From Pseudoxanthomonas helianthi (GTDB lineage Bacteria; Pseudomonadota; Gammaproteobacteria; Xanthomonadales; Xanthomonadaceae), in assembly GCF_017939625.1 (NCBI RefSeq), contig NZ_JAGKTC010000001.1, forward strand, positions 62,413-126,412: a stretch of 64,000 nucleotides of DNA, given 5' to 3'. The first letter of the stretch is position 1, and every line of letters starts with the position of its first letter. Made by a program: the position numbers and the translations under genes. Below are positions 8,179-16,643 of the stretch, one piece after another. A model generated the notes under the pieces. It searched no databases. It saw nothing but the letters and a program-made list of their open reading frames with translations, and was not told the origin of the DNA.

Positions 8179-10221
8179 ATGCCCGGTACCCTGCTCGCCC
8201 GCTCCAGCCTTGCCCTGGCCCTGTCCGTCGCCCTCGCCTCGCCCGCCTGGGCCCAGGTCGCCAGCGACCCGGCGAACCAGTCCGCCACCGATACCCGCCA
8301 CCACGGCGAAGGCGACCGCCACGTCAAGGACCTGGACAAGGTGCAGGTGACCGCCAGTCCGCTGCGCGACACCGCCGATGCGCTGAGCAAGCCGGCCGAG
8401 GTGCTGGCCGGCGAACGCCTCGACGAGAACCGCGCCGCCAGCCTCGGCGAAACCATTTCCAGCCTGCCCGGCGTGCAGAGCTCCAACTTCGGCCCCGGCG
8501 TCGGCCGGCCGGTGCTGCGCGGCATGGACGGCCCGCGCGTCGCGGTGCTGAGCGGCGGTTTGGCCAGCGCCGACGTGTCCACGGTCAGCCAGGACCATTC
8601 GCCGGCGGTGGAAGCCTTCCTCGCCGACCAGATCGAAGTGCTGAAGGGCCCCTCGACCCTGCTCTACGGCAGCGGCGCCATCGGCGGCATCGTCAACATC
8701 GTCGACGGCCGCATCGCCGAGCAGCCGATCGACAACGGTTTCAGCGGCCGCGCCGAGATGCGCTTCGATACGGTCAACGACGGCAACAGCGACATGTTCC
8801 GCGTCGACGGCGGCAACGACCGCTTCGCCGTGCACGCCGACGGCGTGTACCGCAACAACAAGGACTACGACACGCCCCACGGCAAGCAGGCCAACACCTT
8901 CATCGACACCAAGACCGGCGCGGTCGGCGCGTCGCTGCTGGGCGATTGGGGCTTCGTCGGCGCGTCGGCGTCGCGCTTCGAGGACGACTACGGCAATCCC
9001 GGCGAGCCGGGCGACCTGTCGATCGGCGAACGCGGGGTGTGGATCCGCATGCGCCAGGACCGCTACGACCTGAAGGGTGGCCTGACCCAGCCGTGGGGCG
9101 AAGGCAGCAGCCTGCGCTACAGCTTGGGCCACACCGACTACGAACACGTCGAATTCGAAGGCGACGAGCCGGGCACCACGTTCACCAAGAAGGCCGACGA
9201 AGGCCGGGTCGAGGCCGCTTTCGCCTGGGGCGGCGGCTGGAGCGGCGCGATCGGTGCGCAGGCCAGCGATGCGACGTTCGCGGCGGTCGGCGAGGAGTCG
9301 TTCGTGCCCGAAACCACGACCCGGGCCGCCGGCGTGTTCGGCGTGGCGCGCAAGCAGTGGAGCGATTTCCAGCTAGACCTCGGCGCGCGCTTCGACAGCG
9401 TCAAGGCCGATCCGGTCACCGGGCCTGCACGCGACTTCAAGCCGGTCAGCCTGTCGGTGGCCGGCGGCTGGAAGCTCGACGAACGCTGGAGGCTGACCGC
9501 CAACCTGGACCATGCCGAACGCGCGCCGGCCGAGGAGGAGCTGTTCTCCGACGGTCCGCACCTGGCCACGCTGGCCTACGAAGTGGGCAACGCCAACCTC
9601 GGCGAGGAAAAGGCCAACCAGCTGGAACTGGGCCTGCAGTACAAGTCCGACTGGATGGATGCGAAGGCGTCGGCCTACTACAACCGCTTCGACGACTTCA
9701 TCTACCTGGTCGATACCGGCGAGCAATGGCACTTCGAGGAAGAGGATGAATTCCTGCCGGTGCGCCAGTGGGCGCAGGCCGACGCGCGCTTCCGCGGCTT
9801 CGAGGGCGAGGCGACCTTCCACCTGGTCGACGACGAAACCCGCGGCGACTGGGACTTGCGCGTATACGGCGACACCGTGCGCGCCACGCTGGCGTCGGGC
9901 GGCAACCTGCCGCGCATCGCGCCGTCGCGCCTCGGCGCGCAGTTGCGCTGGGAGAACGAAAGCTGGCGCGCTTCGCTGGGTGCGCTGCGCTACGCGAAGC
10001 AGGACAAAGTGGCCGTGGGCGAAACGCCGACCGCCGGCTACACCCTGGTCGACGCGCACGTGGCCTACCACCGCGATTTCGGCGACCACGCGGCATGGGA
10101 AGTGTTCGCCGACGGCAGCAACCTGACCGACCAGACCGCGCGCGTGCACACGTCGTTCCTGAAGGATTCGGTGGTGCTGCCCGGGCGCAGCGTGGCGTTC
10201 GGCGTGCGTCTGTTCTTCTGA
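8179..10221 (+). CDS. znuD: TonB-dependent outer-membrane receptor, ZnuD-like zinc receptor
   Basis: A 680-residue receptor with a signal peptide ending SPAWAQ, a short His-containing stretch (DTRHHGEGDRH) near residue 40, a TonB box around DKVQVTAS, and a plug domain with LRGMDGPRV and EVLKGPSTLLYGSGAIGG. The beta-barrel ends in the canonical terminal aromatic (VRLFF). The plug sequence and the Zur box just upstream point to zinc uptake, as for neisserial ZnuD. Zinc specificity is inferred from the box and overall likeness; a heavily His-rich loop is not obvious. Confidence 0.85.
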   Translation: MPGTLLARSSLALALSVALASPAWAQVASDPANQSATDTRHHGEGDRHVKDLDKVQVTASPLRDTADALSKPAEVLAGERLDENRAASLGETISSLPGVQSSNFGPGVGRPVLRGMDGPRVAVLSGGLASADVSTVSQDHSPAVEAFLADQIEVLKGPSTLLYGSGAIGGIVNIVDGRIAEQPIDNGFSGRAEMRFDTVNDGNSDMFRVDGGNDRFAVHADGVYRNNKDYDTPHGKQANTFIDTKTGAVGASLLGDWGFVGASASRFEDDYGNPGEPGDLSIGERGVWIRMRQDRYDLKGGLTQPWGEGSSLRYSLGHTDYEHVEFEGDEPGTTFTKKADEGRVEAAFAWGGGWSGAIGAQASDATFAAVGEESFVPETTTRAAGVFGVARKQWSDFQLDLGARFDSVKADPVTGPARDFKPVSLSVAGGWKLDERWRLTANLDHAERAPAEEELFSDGPHLATLAYEVGNANLGEEKANQLELGLQYKSDWMDAKASAYYNRFDDFIYLVDTGEQWHFEEEDEFLPVRQWAQADARFRGFEGEATFHLVDDETRGDWDLRVYGDTVRATLASGGNLPRIAPSRLGAQLRWENESWRASLGALRYAKQDKVAVGETPTAGYTLVDAHVAYHRDFGDHAAWEVFADGSNLTDQTARVHTSFLKDSVVLPGRSVAFGVRLFF

Positions 10222-10230
10222 GCCGCCGGC

Positions 10231-10460
10231 GGGCCTTGTAGAGCCGAGCATGCTCGGCTGCTCTTGCCTTTTTCGCGATCGGACTCGCTCGATCGCTTTG
10301 CTTTCGCCGAGCCGGCCCCGCGAAGGCAGGGGTGCCGAGCTTGTTCCGGCACGCTCTTGTTTTCGCGACGAATGGCAAACGCAAGCCGGGACAAGCCCGG
10401 CTTCTACGACAGCCACGGCAACGGCAACGGCAGCCGAGCATGCTCGGCTCTACAAGGCCC
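10231..10460. repeat. 30-bp perfect inverted repeats flanking a 170-bp core, with a third REP arm inside
   Basis: Bases 10231-10260 and 10431-10460 are exact 30-nt reverse complements. Each holds the palindrome GAGCCGAGCATGCTCGGCT after a GTAG tetranucleotide. A further hairpin, AAGCCGGG-ACAAG-CCCGGCTT ending in TTCTAC, lies at 10383-10407. It fills most of the 302-base gap between the receptor and marR; no gene is visible inside. Confidence 0.8.
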
Positions 10461-10494
10461 TGGCATGGCCTGGTTCGCGGAGTCGACTTGTGGA

Positions 10495-10514
10495 ATAGGT
10501 GCATATGCACCTAT
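10495..10514. promoter_or_regulatory. Perfect 20-bp palindrome, probable MarR operator
   Basis: ATAGGTGCATATGCACCTAT is a perfect dyad ending 9 bases before the marR-family ATG. Size, symmetry and position fit an autoregulatory operator for the marR-MFS pair. Confidence 0.75.
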
Positions 10515-10523
10515 CATGCCGGC

Positions 10524-10955
10524 ATGGCATCCGATCCCTCACCCTGTACCTGCCACCATCTGCGCCGCGCCGCGCGGCGGGTGACCCAGATCTACGACCG
10601 TGAGCTGGCCGCGGTCGGCTTGAGCCTGAACCAGTATTCGATCCTGCGCCGCACGCGCCACGGACCGCGCGCACTGGGCGAGCTGGCCGACGAGCTGGGC
10701 ATGGACCGCACTACCCTGAGTCGCGGCCTGAAGCCCTTGCTCGAAGCGAAACTGTTGAAGGAAGTCCGCGGCGAGGATGCGCGCCAACGGCTGGTCGAAC
10801 TCAGCGCCACCGGCCGCAAGCGCCTCGAAGCCGCGATGCCGCACTGGCAATGCGCGCAACGCGCGATCGACGAAGGCTTCGGCGTGGAACGGATCGCTCG
10901 CCTGCATCGCGACCTCGACGCGCTGGTCGATCGACTTCCGGGAGAACCCGCATGA
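10524..10955 (+). CDS. MarR-family transcriptional regulator
   Basis: A 143-residue winged-helix regulator. The frame runs upstream through repeats, but the ATG at 10524 directly after the palindromic operator gives a normal MarR length. The recognition region reads LADELGMDRTTLSRGLKPL. The N-terminus has a CTC pair (SDPSPCTCHH) that might sense oxidants or metals (inference). The stop overlaps the MFS gene start (ATGA), so it most likely represses itself and the transporter. Confidence 0.88.
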   Translation: MASDPSPCTCHHLRRAARRVTQIYDRELAAVGLSLNQYSILRRTRHGPRALGELADELGMDRTTLSRGLKPLLEAKLLKEVRGEDARQRLVELSATGRKRLEAAMPHWQCAQRAIDEGFGVERIARLHRDLDALVDRLPGEPA

Positions 10956-12175
10956 CCCGCCCGACCCCTCGCATGCCTTGGCTATTGCTGTTGGCCGCCA
11001 CGATGACGCTGCTGGTGACCATGGGCATCCGCCAGTCGCTGGGCCTGTTCGTGCAGCCGATCCGTGCCGGCACCGGGCTGGGCATCGTGCAGATCAGTTT
11101 CGCCCTTGCCGTCGCGCAATTGGTGTGGGGCGCGGCGCAGCCGCTGTTCGGCATGTGGGCGGACAAGCGCGGCTCCGGCCGCGTTCTGGTTTTCGGTGGC
11201 GCACTGCTGGTGATCGGCATGGCGCTGACGCCATTCCTCACCTCGCAATGGGGCCTGGTGCTGACGCTGGGCATCCTCGGCGCTGCAGGCGCGGGCGCGG
11301 GCAGCTTTTCGGTGCTGATCGGCGCGGTGGCGCAACGCATCGAGGCCGACCAGCGCTCGATGGCGGCCGGCGTCATCAATGCCGGCGGTTCGTTCGGGCA
11401 GTTCGTGTTCGCGCCGTTCGCGCAGGCCGTGATTTCCGCCGCCGGCTGGGCGGCGGGCATGTGGGCGATGGCGGCGGCCGCACTTGCGACCCTGCCGCTG
11501 GCCTGGCCGCTGCGCAGGCGCGAAGCTCCGGCGGCTGCGGCGAGCGCGCAAACCGTCGACGCCGGCATCGGCCTGTCCGAACAACTGCGCATCGCCTTCC
11601 GCGACCGCAGTTACTGGATGCTGCACGTCGGTTTCTTCACCTGCGGTTTCCACATCGCATTCCTGGTGACGCACCTGCCCACCGAAATCGCCCTGTGCGG
11701 CTTGTCGGACAAGGTGTCGGCCACCGCGCTCGCGCTGATCGGCCTGTTCAACGTCGGCGGCAGCCTGGCCATCGGCGCATTGGGCCAGCGCTACAGGATG
11801 AAGTGGCTGCTGGCGCTGATGTACGCCAGCCGCGCCTTGCTGATCGCACTGTACCTGGTGCTGCCGCCGACGCCGATGGTGTTCTACGCCTTCGCTGCCG
11901 GCCTCGGCATGACCTGGCTGGCCACCGTACCGCCCACCGCCGGGATCATCGGCAAGCTGTTCGGCGCGCGTTACCTCGCCACCCTGTTCGGCTTCACCCT
12001 GCTCTCGCACCAGGTCGGCGGTTTCCTCGGCGCGTGGCTGGGCGGCTTGGCGCTGGATCGCTTCGGCGACTACTCGTGTATGTGGTACGCCGACATCGCG
12101 CTGGCGCTGGTCGCCGCGGCCGCCAACCTGCCGATCCGGGAACAGTCGCCGAAGCTGGCGACGGCGATGGCATGA
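10952..12175 (+). CDS. Major facilitator superfamily transporter
   Basis: A 407-residue protein with about 12 hydrophobic segments and a loop at GMWADKRGSGR resembling the MFS motif A. It resembles the oxalate/formate and monocarboxylate branch more than the drug-efflux branches, so it could move an organic anion. It is translationally coupled to the upstream marR gene through ATGA. The ligand is unknown. Confidence 0.85.
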   Translation: MTRPTPRMPWLLLLAATMTLLVTMGIRQSLGLFVQPIRAGTGLGIVQISFALAVAQLVWGAAQPLFGMWADKRGSGRVLVFGGALLVIGMALTPFLTSQWGLVLTLGILGAAGAGAGSFSVLIGAVAQRIEADQRSMAAGVINAGGSFGQFVFAPFAQAVISAAGWAAGMWAMAAAALATLPLAWPLRRREAPAAAASAQTVDAGIGLSEQLRIAFRDRSYWMLHVGFFTCGFHIAFLVTHLPTEIALCGLSDKVSATALALIGLFNVGGSLAIGALGQRYRMKWLLALMYASRALLIALYLVLPPTPMVFYAFAAGLGMTWLATVPPTAGIIGKLFGARYLATLFGFTLLSHQVGGFLGAWLGGLALDRFGDYSCMWYADIALALVAAAANLPIREQSPKLATAMA

Positions 12176-12303
12176 CCGAAGCGATGCGCAGCCTGCTCCG
12201 CCGCCGAAAGCGGATTGTTCGGTGCGAGCGATTCTCCTGACCACGCTGCGCTAACCGGCACGGTGACAAGGTCCGCCCTGCATCGATCCGGATTCGCCGA
12301 TTC

Positions 12304-12645
12304 ATGGCTCCCGCCATGCCCGACACCCGCCATTCCCGCCATACGACGAAAAAGCGCTGGTCGGCGCAAGTGACGGAAAACAGTCACGCGCTGGACCTGG
12401 ACAAGGGCGTGTTCACCTGGCGCAGTCCGCGCAGGATCGCGCAGTCGCTGAAGGACTCCGCCGAATCCAGCCACCGGCGCAAGGCCGATCCGTTCCGTTC
12501 GGCGATGTCGATGATCACCTTCTACGTCAACCGCGCCGGCGAGGATTTGCCCGCGGAACGGCGCTCCACGCTGGAAGCGGCGAAGGACGAACTGCGCGCG
12601 CTGTACGGCCGTCCGCGCCGGCACCCGGTCCATCGCCGGAAGTGA
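12304..12645 (+). CDS. DUF3175 family protein
   Basis: A 113-residue basic protein of unknown function. It carries the DUF3175 pattern: KRWSAQVTE near the start, VFTWRSPRRIAQSLK in the middle, then RKADPFRSAMSMITFY and ERRSTLEAAKDELRAL toward the end. A second in-frame ATG at 12316 is an equally possible start. It is isolated, 128 bases after the MFS gene, and no promoter stands out. Confidence 0.75.
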   Translation: MAPAMPDTRHSRHTTKKRWSAQVTENSHALDLDKGVFTWRSPRRIAQSLKDSAESSHRRKADPFRSAMSMITFYVNRAGEDLPAERRSTLEAAKDELRALYGRPRRHPVHRRK

Positions 12646-12696
12646 AGCTGCCCAGCGTCTTCAACGTGAGAGTGGTTGCGGGGAGCTGCAGCCGGG

Positions 12697-12757
12697 AGGT
12701 CGCGAATGCTTTTCGCAGGAGTCTCGCTGGAAGGTTCGCGACTTACGTCGCTCCCAC
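12697..12757. repeat. Degenerate REPIN overlapping the zur 3' end
   Basis: One intact arm (TTCGCGACTTACGTCGCTCCCAC, 12735-12757 in two parts: TTCGCGAC and TTACGTCGCTCCCAC) faces a decayed partner that keeps only the inner GTCGCGAATGCTTTT at 12697-12711. The intact arm supplies the last codons and stop of zur. Confidence 0.7.
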
Positions 12758-13282
12758 GACGGTTCCTGCAGCGGTTGTGGAGATGGCCGCGCCGGCGCAG
12801 CGCGCGCACAGGCCGTGCACTTCCAGCGTCTGCGCCTGCGGTTGGAAACCCAGCGCCTTGGCCCGCGCTTCCAGCTGCGACACCACTTCCAGGTCTTCCA
12901 GTTCCACCGCGCTGTGGCAGCGGTCGCAGATCAGGAACGGCACCGAGTGCTGCGCGCTGTTCGGATGATGGCAGGCGACGAAGGCGTTGACCGACTCGAG
13001 CTTGTGCACGAAACCGTTGGCCATCAGGAAGTCGAGCGCGCGATAAACGGTCGGCGGCGCGTCGGCGCCCACGCCCTTGCCCGACTTGCCTTCGCGCACC
13101 CAATCCAGCAGCTCGTAGGCTTTGACCGGCTTGCCGGCCTGCGCGATCAGTTCGAGCACGCGCGCGCGGATCGGGGTCAGCCGCAGGCCGCGTTCCTGGC
13201 AGGCGAGCTCGACCGCCGCCACGAAGCCGCGGGCGTCGTGGACGTGGTGCTTGGGGTCGGTGCAGGCGTGCTTGCTGGCCAT
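12743..13282 (-). CDS. zur: Zinc uptake regulator (Fur family)
   Basis: A 179-residue Fur-family repressor. Winged helix at about residues 30-100 (LTPIRARVLELI, TVYRALDFL), the metal region CHHPNSAQHS typical of Zur rather than Fur, and two structural CxxC pairs (ICDRC and LCARC). It begins 9 bases after the gltX stop, so it is probably co-transcribed. Its likely target is the Zur box before the receptor at 8179. The last residues (VVGAT and stop) are encoded inside a REP arm, so the tail beyond the second CxxC is variable material. Confidence 0.9.
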   Translation of the reverse strand: MASKHACTDPKHHVHDARGFVAAVELACQERGLRLTPIRARVLELIAQAGKPVKAYELLDWVREGKSGKGVGADAPPTVYRALDFLMANGFVHKLESVNAFVACHHPNSAQHSVPFLICDRCHSAVELEDLEVVSQLEARAKALGFQPQAQTLEVHGLCARCAGAAISTTAAGTVVGAT

Positions 13283-13291
13283 GATCCCTAT

Positions 13292-14698
13292 TTAGGCGCC
13301 TTTCGACGCCATTTCAACCGCCGCGCCGATCCGCTTGAGCGCCTCGTCCCTGCCGGCCAGGTACACGGTCTGGGAGATGTCCGGGCTGACCTGGGTGCCG
13401 GTGATCGCCACGCGCAGCGGTTGCGCGACCTTGCCCATGCCCAGGCCGAGCTGCGCGGCCGCGTCGTGCAAGGCGGTCGAAACCGTTTCGGCGCTCCACT
13501 CGCCCAACGCGGCCAGCAGCTCGCGCGCCTTGGACAGCGGGGTCGCGGCTTCCGGCTTCAGGTGCTTGGCGACGGCGACCTCGTCGTAGTTTTCCAGCGG
13601 CACGTACCAGACCACGGCCTTCTCGGCCATTTCCTTCAAGGTCTGCACGCGATCGCGCAAGGCGACGACCACGTCGACCGGCTTCGGGCCGTTGGCGAGG
13701 TCGAGGCCGAGCTTGCGCAGCTGGTATTCGAGCTGCGGGGCGATGGACTGCGGATCGTCGCTCTTCAGGTAATGCTGGTTGACCCAGCCCAGCTTGGCCA
13801 TGTCGAGGCGCGCGGCCTTCGAATTGACGTCCTTCACGTCGAACAGATCGATCAGTTCCTGGCGCGAGAACAGCTCCTGGTCGCCGTGCGACCAGCCCAG
13901 CCGCGCCAGGTAATTGATCAGTGCGTGCGGCAGATAGCCGGCGTCCTTGTACTGCATCACGTCGGCCGCGCCGGTGCGCTTGGACAGCTTGGCGCCCTGC
14001 TCGTCCAGGATCATCGGCATGTGCGCGAACTTCGGCACCGGCGCACCGAGCGCTTCGTACAGATTGATCTGCCGCGGCGTGTTGTTGATGTGGTCGTCGC
14101 CGCGGATCACTTCGGTGATGCCCATGTCGAGGTCGTCGACAACCACGGCGAAGTTGTAGGTCGGGTAACCGTCCGGGCGGAAGATCACCATGTCGTCGAG
14201 TTCGCGGTTGGCGATCTCGATGCGGCCCTTGATCAGGTCGTCGAAGGCGACCACGCCCTCGGTCGGGTTCTTGAAGCGGATCACCCGGTTCGGATCGTCG
14301 CGGTACGGCAGGTTCAGCTCGCGCGCGGCGCCGTTGTAGCGCGGCTTCTCCTGCTTGGCCATCGCGGCTTCGCGCATCGCGTCGAGTTCTTCCTTGGTCT
14401 CGTAGGCGTAATAGGCCTTGCCGGCGGCGACCAGTTGTTCGGCGACTTCCCTGTAGCGGGCGACGCGGTCGGTCTGGTAGATCGGGCCTTCGTCGTAATC
14501 CAGGCCCAGCCACTCCATCGCCTCGAGGATCGCATCGATCGCCGCCTGGGTGCTGCGTTCGCGATCGGTGTCTTCGATGCGCAGGATGAATTCGCCGCCG
14601 CGGTGGCGCGCCTCCAGCCAGCAGTACAGCGCGGTGCGCGCGCCGCCGATGTGCAGGTAGCCGGTGGGACTAGGGGCGAAACGGGTGCGGCAGGTCAT
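13292..14698 (-). CDS. gltX: Glutamyl-tRNA synthetase
   Basis: A 468-residue class I synthetase that charges tRNA-Glu. The ATP-binding HIGH-type motif appears as [14 protein letters not shown] and the KMSKS-type loop as KLSKRTG. The ATG at 14698 ([13 protein letters not shown]) is preferred over an in-frame TTG at 14713. No good ribosome site stands directly before it; a consensus one sits before a short leader ORF whose TGA overlaps this ATG. Head of the gltX-zur transcript. Confidence 0.95.
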   Translation of the reverse strand: MTCRTRFAPSPTGYLHIGGARTALYCWLEARHRGGEFILRIEDTDRERSTQAAIDAILEAMEWLGLDYDEGPIYQTDRVARYREVAEQLVAAGKAYYAYETKEELDAMREAAMAKQEKPRYNGAARELNLPYRDDPNRVIRFKNPTEGVVAFDDLIKGRIEIANRELDDMVIFRPDGYPTYNFAVVVDDLDMGITEVIRGDDHINNTPRQINLYEALGAPVPKFAHMPMILDEQGAKLSKRTGAADVMQYKDAGYLPHALINYLARLGWSHGDQELFSRQELIDLFDVKDVNSKAARLDMAKLGWVNQHYLKSDDPQSIAPQLEYQLRKLGLDLANGPKPVDVVVALRDRVQTLKEMAEKAVVWYVPLENYDEVAVAKHLKPEAATPLSKARELLAALGEWSAETVSTALHDAAAQLGLGMGKVAQPLRVAITGTQVSPDISQTVYLAGRDEALKRIGAAVEMASKGA

Positions 14699-14727
14699 GC
14701 GGGGCTCGGGCAAAATGAGGCGTGCAT
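14695..14727 (-). CDS. Putative 10-residue leader peptide overlapping gltX start
   Basis: A small frame, [10 protein letters not shown], preceded at ideal spacing by a perfect AAAGGAGG. Its TGA overlaps the gltX ATG (ATGA). gltX itself has no good Shine-Dalgarno, so ribosomes may enter through this leader and re-initiate. It has no Glu codons, so classic glutamate attenuation is not suggested. Confidence 0.45.
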   Translation of the reverse strand: MHASFCPSPA

Positions 14728-14731
14728 TTTA

Positions 14732-14832
14732 GCCTCCTTTGCAAAAGGGGCGGGCGCCTGCGCAGCAGGCGGCGGGGGATTTGCGCTTCGGGAGCAAATC
14801 CCCCTCAATCCCCCCTTTTTCAAAGGGGGAAG
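14732..14832. repeat. Inverted-repeat element between gltX and lpxH
   Basis: CCTCCTTTGCAAAAGGGG at the left end pairs with CCCCTTTTTCAAAGGGGGA at the right end (one internal mismatch), around an inner stem GGGGATTTGC...GCAAATCCCC. The left end supplies the AAAGGAGG used as ribosome site on the minus strand. It resembles dispersed elements of xanthomonad genomes. Confidence 0.6.
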
Positions 14833-14865
14833 TCAAGCGCCTCTCGCACGACTTAGAATCCCCGC

Positions 14866-15603
14866 ATGGCCACTCTCTTCATCTCCGACCTGCACCTCGA
14901 CGCCAGCCGGCCCGAAGTCACCGAATTGTTCGGCCGTTTCCTCCGCGAAGAAGTCCGTGGGGCCGATGCGCTGTACATCCTCGGCGACCTGTTCGAGGCC
15001 TGGGTCGGCGATGACGACAGTTCCGAAGTCGGCGCCTACGTGGCCGCGCACCTGCGTGAAGTGGCGGATGCCGGGGTGCCGGTGTATTTCATCCGCGGCA
15101 ACCGGGATTTCCTGGTCGGCGACGAATACGCGCAACGCGCGGGCTTCCGCATCCTGCCCGATCCGGCCGTGGTGGTGCTTTACGGCAAGCCGACCTTGCT
15201 GATGCACGGCGATCTGTTGTGCACGGACGATGTCGCCTACCAGCAGTTCCGCGCGCAGACCCGTAACCCGGCGTGGCAGGCGCAGTTCCTCGCCCAGCCG
15301 CTGGCCGCGCGCCTCGCCTTCGCCGCGCAGGCGCGCGCGGCCAGCATGGCCCGACAGAAAGAGATGAAGGGCGACAACCGCGCGCAGTTCGAGACGATCA
15401 CCGACGTGACCCCGGCGACGGTCGAGGCGACTTTCGCCCGTTACGGCATCGATACGCTGATCCATGGGCATACGCATCGGCCGGCGATCCATGACCTGGA
15501 CGTCGGCGGCCATGCTTGCCAGCGGATCGTGCTCGGCGACTGGTACGAGCAGGGGTCGGTGTTGCGGGTGGATGAAAACCGTGCGGATCTCAAGAAAATC
15601 TGA
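14866..15603 (+). CDS. lpxH: UDP-2,3-diacylglucosamine diphosphatase
   Basis: A 245-residue metallophosphoesterase of lipid A synthesis. It cleaves UDP-2,3-diacylglucosamine to lipid X and UMP at the inner membrane face. Motifs in order: [31 protein letters not shown] and HGHTHRP, all typical of LpxH. ATG at 14866. It is a single gene between two repeat elements; a REPIN begins directly after its stop. Confidence 0.94.
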   Translation: MATLFISDLHLDASRPEVTELFGRFLREEVRGADALYILGDLFEAWVGDDDSSEVGAYVAAHLREVADAGVPVYFIRGNRDFLVGDEYAQRAGFRILPDPAVVVLYGKPTLLMHGDLLCTDDVAYQQFRAQTRNPAWQAQFLAQPLAARLAFAAQARAASMARQKEMKGDNRAQFETITDVTPATVEATFARYGIDTLIHGHTHRPAIHDLDVGGHACQRIVLGDWYEQGSVLRVDENRADLKKI

Positions 15604-15604
15604 C

Positions 15605-15704
15605 GTGGGAGCGAGGTAAGTCGCGAACAGGATTTCGACGCGCTCTACCGATCGAAGTACACGGCAGCTTGAACGGAAAGCATCGCGACTTACGTCGCTC
15701 CCAC
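15605..15704. repeat. REPIN after lpxH
   Basis: GTGGGAGCGAGGTAAGTCGC at the left (one mismatch in the stem) and TCGCGACTTACGTCGCTCCC at the right, separated by about 55 bases. It starts 2 bases after the lpxH stop and ends 9 bases before the stop of the convergent DUF455 gene. Confidence 0.8.
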
Positions 15705-15713
15705 CAGGGAGAA

Positions 15714-16514
15714 TCAGGCGCCAGCTTCCAGCGCCGCCAGCTCGTCCTCGTCGAACCCCGCCTGCAATCGCGCTTCTAGATTGAACGGTCCATGCAGGTA
15801 ACCGCCTGCGTACTCCCGCAGCAATTCACGGAAGCGCGAACGCGGCTCGACGTCCTGCTGTTCGCAATACCAGCGATACCAGCGCGAACCGGCGGCGACA
15901 TGGGAGACTTCCTCGCGCAGGATGATTTCGAGGATATCGGCAGTGGCGTCGTCGCCGAGCGAACGCAACTTGACGATCATCCCCGGGGTCACATCCAGCC
16001 CGCGCGCTTCCAGCACACGCGGCACCAACGCCATCCGCGCCAGGCCGTCGTGCGCGGTCTTCTCGCACATCTCCCACAAGCCGTTGTGCGCATCGAAATC
16101 GCCGTAATCGTGTCCGAGTTCGCGCAAACGCTCGCGCAGCAACGCGAAATGGCGCGATTCGTCGTTCGCCACCGATACCCAGTCCGCGTAGAACGCATGC
16201 GGCAACCCGCGGAAGCGGTAGACCGCATCCCAGCCCAGGTCGATGGCGTTCAGTTCGATGTGCGCGACCGCGTGGATGAACGCAGCGCGTCCTTCCTGCG
16301 TGCCGAAGCCGCGCCGCGGCAGCTCGCGCGGGTGCACCAGCCCCGGCAACGGCGGCCGGCCGGGCATGCGGATCGGTTCGGGCGATGGCGCGCCGTCGGG
16401 AACGGCGAGTTCGCCGCGCGCGAAGGCGGCGGCGTGATGCTGGGTCAGGGCGACCTTTTCCACCGGATCGGCGGCGTCGAGGCAGGCGCGGGCGGCATCA
16501 AAAAGAGAAATCAT
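15714..16514 (-). CDS. DUF455 ferritin-like protein
   Basis: A 266-residue protein of the DUF455 ferritin-like group. Helices carry di-iron style motifs: HIELNAIDL, DESRHFALL and REEVSHVAAG. An open frame continues to 16601, but that extension is translated REP sequence (IPACAGMTAK), so the ATG at 16514 (MISLFDAARACLD) is the start. The biochemical role is not established; related ferritin-like proteins are oxygenases or reductases. It stands alone between two repeats, downstream of purF. Confidence 0.8.
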   Translation of the reverse strand: MISLFDAARACLDAADPVEKVALTQHHAAAFARGELAVPDGAPSPEPIRMPGRPPLPGLVHPRELPRRGFGTQEGRAAFIHAVAHIELNAIDLGWDAVYRFRGLPHAFYADWVSVANDESRHFALLRERLRELGHDYGDFDAHNGLWEMCEKTAHDGLARMALVPRVLEARGLDVTPGMIVKLRSLGDDATADILEIILREEVSHVAAGSRWYRWYCEQQDVEPRSRFRELLREYAGGYLHGPFNLEARLQAGFDEDELAALEAGA

Positions 16515-16532
16515 CACGCTTTCGCTTTTTGC

Positions 16533-16630
16533 CGTCATCCCGGCGCAAGCTGGGATCCATATCGCTCCTGTCTTTCGCTTGAAAATCGGAAGCACCGGCA
16601 AAATGGATTCCGGCTTGCGCCGGAATGACG
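16533..16630. repeat. Inverted REP-type repeat between purF and the DUF455 gene
   Basis: CGTCATCCCGGCGCAAGC...GGATCCAT and ATGGATTCCGGCTTGCG...GAATGACG are imperfect inverted arms. This is a separate repeat family from the GTGGGAGC elements; translated, it gives the familiar false peptide IPACAGMT. Confidence 0.75.
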
Positions 16631-16643
16631 ACGCATTGAGCCA

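Noticed and set aside
12815-15202. A 795-codon plus-strand frame opposite zur and gltX
   Set aside because: It is the complement of well-supported genes on the minus strand, with His/Gly/Arg-rich nonsense composition typical of high-GC antisense frames.
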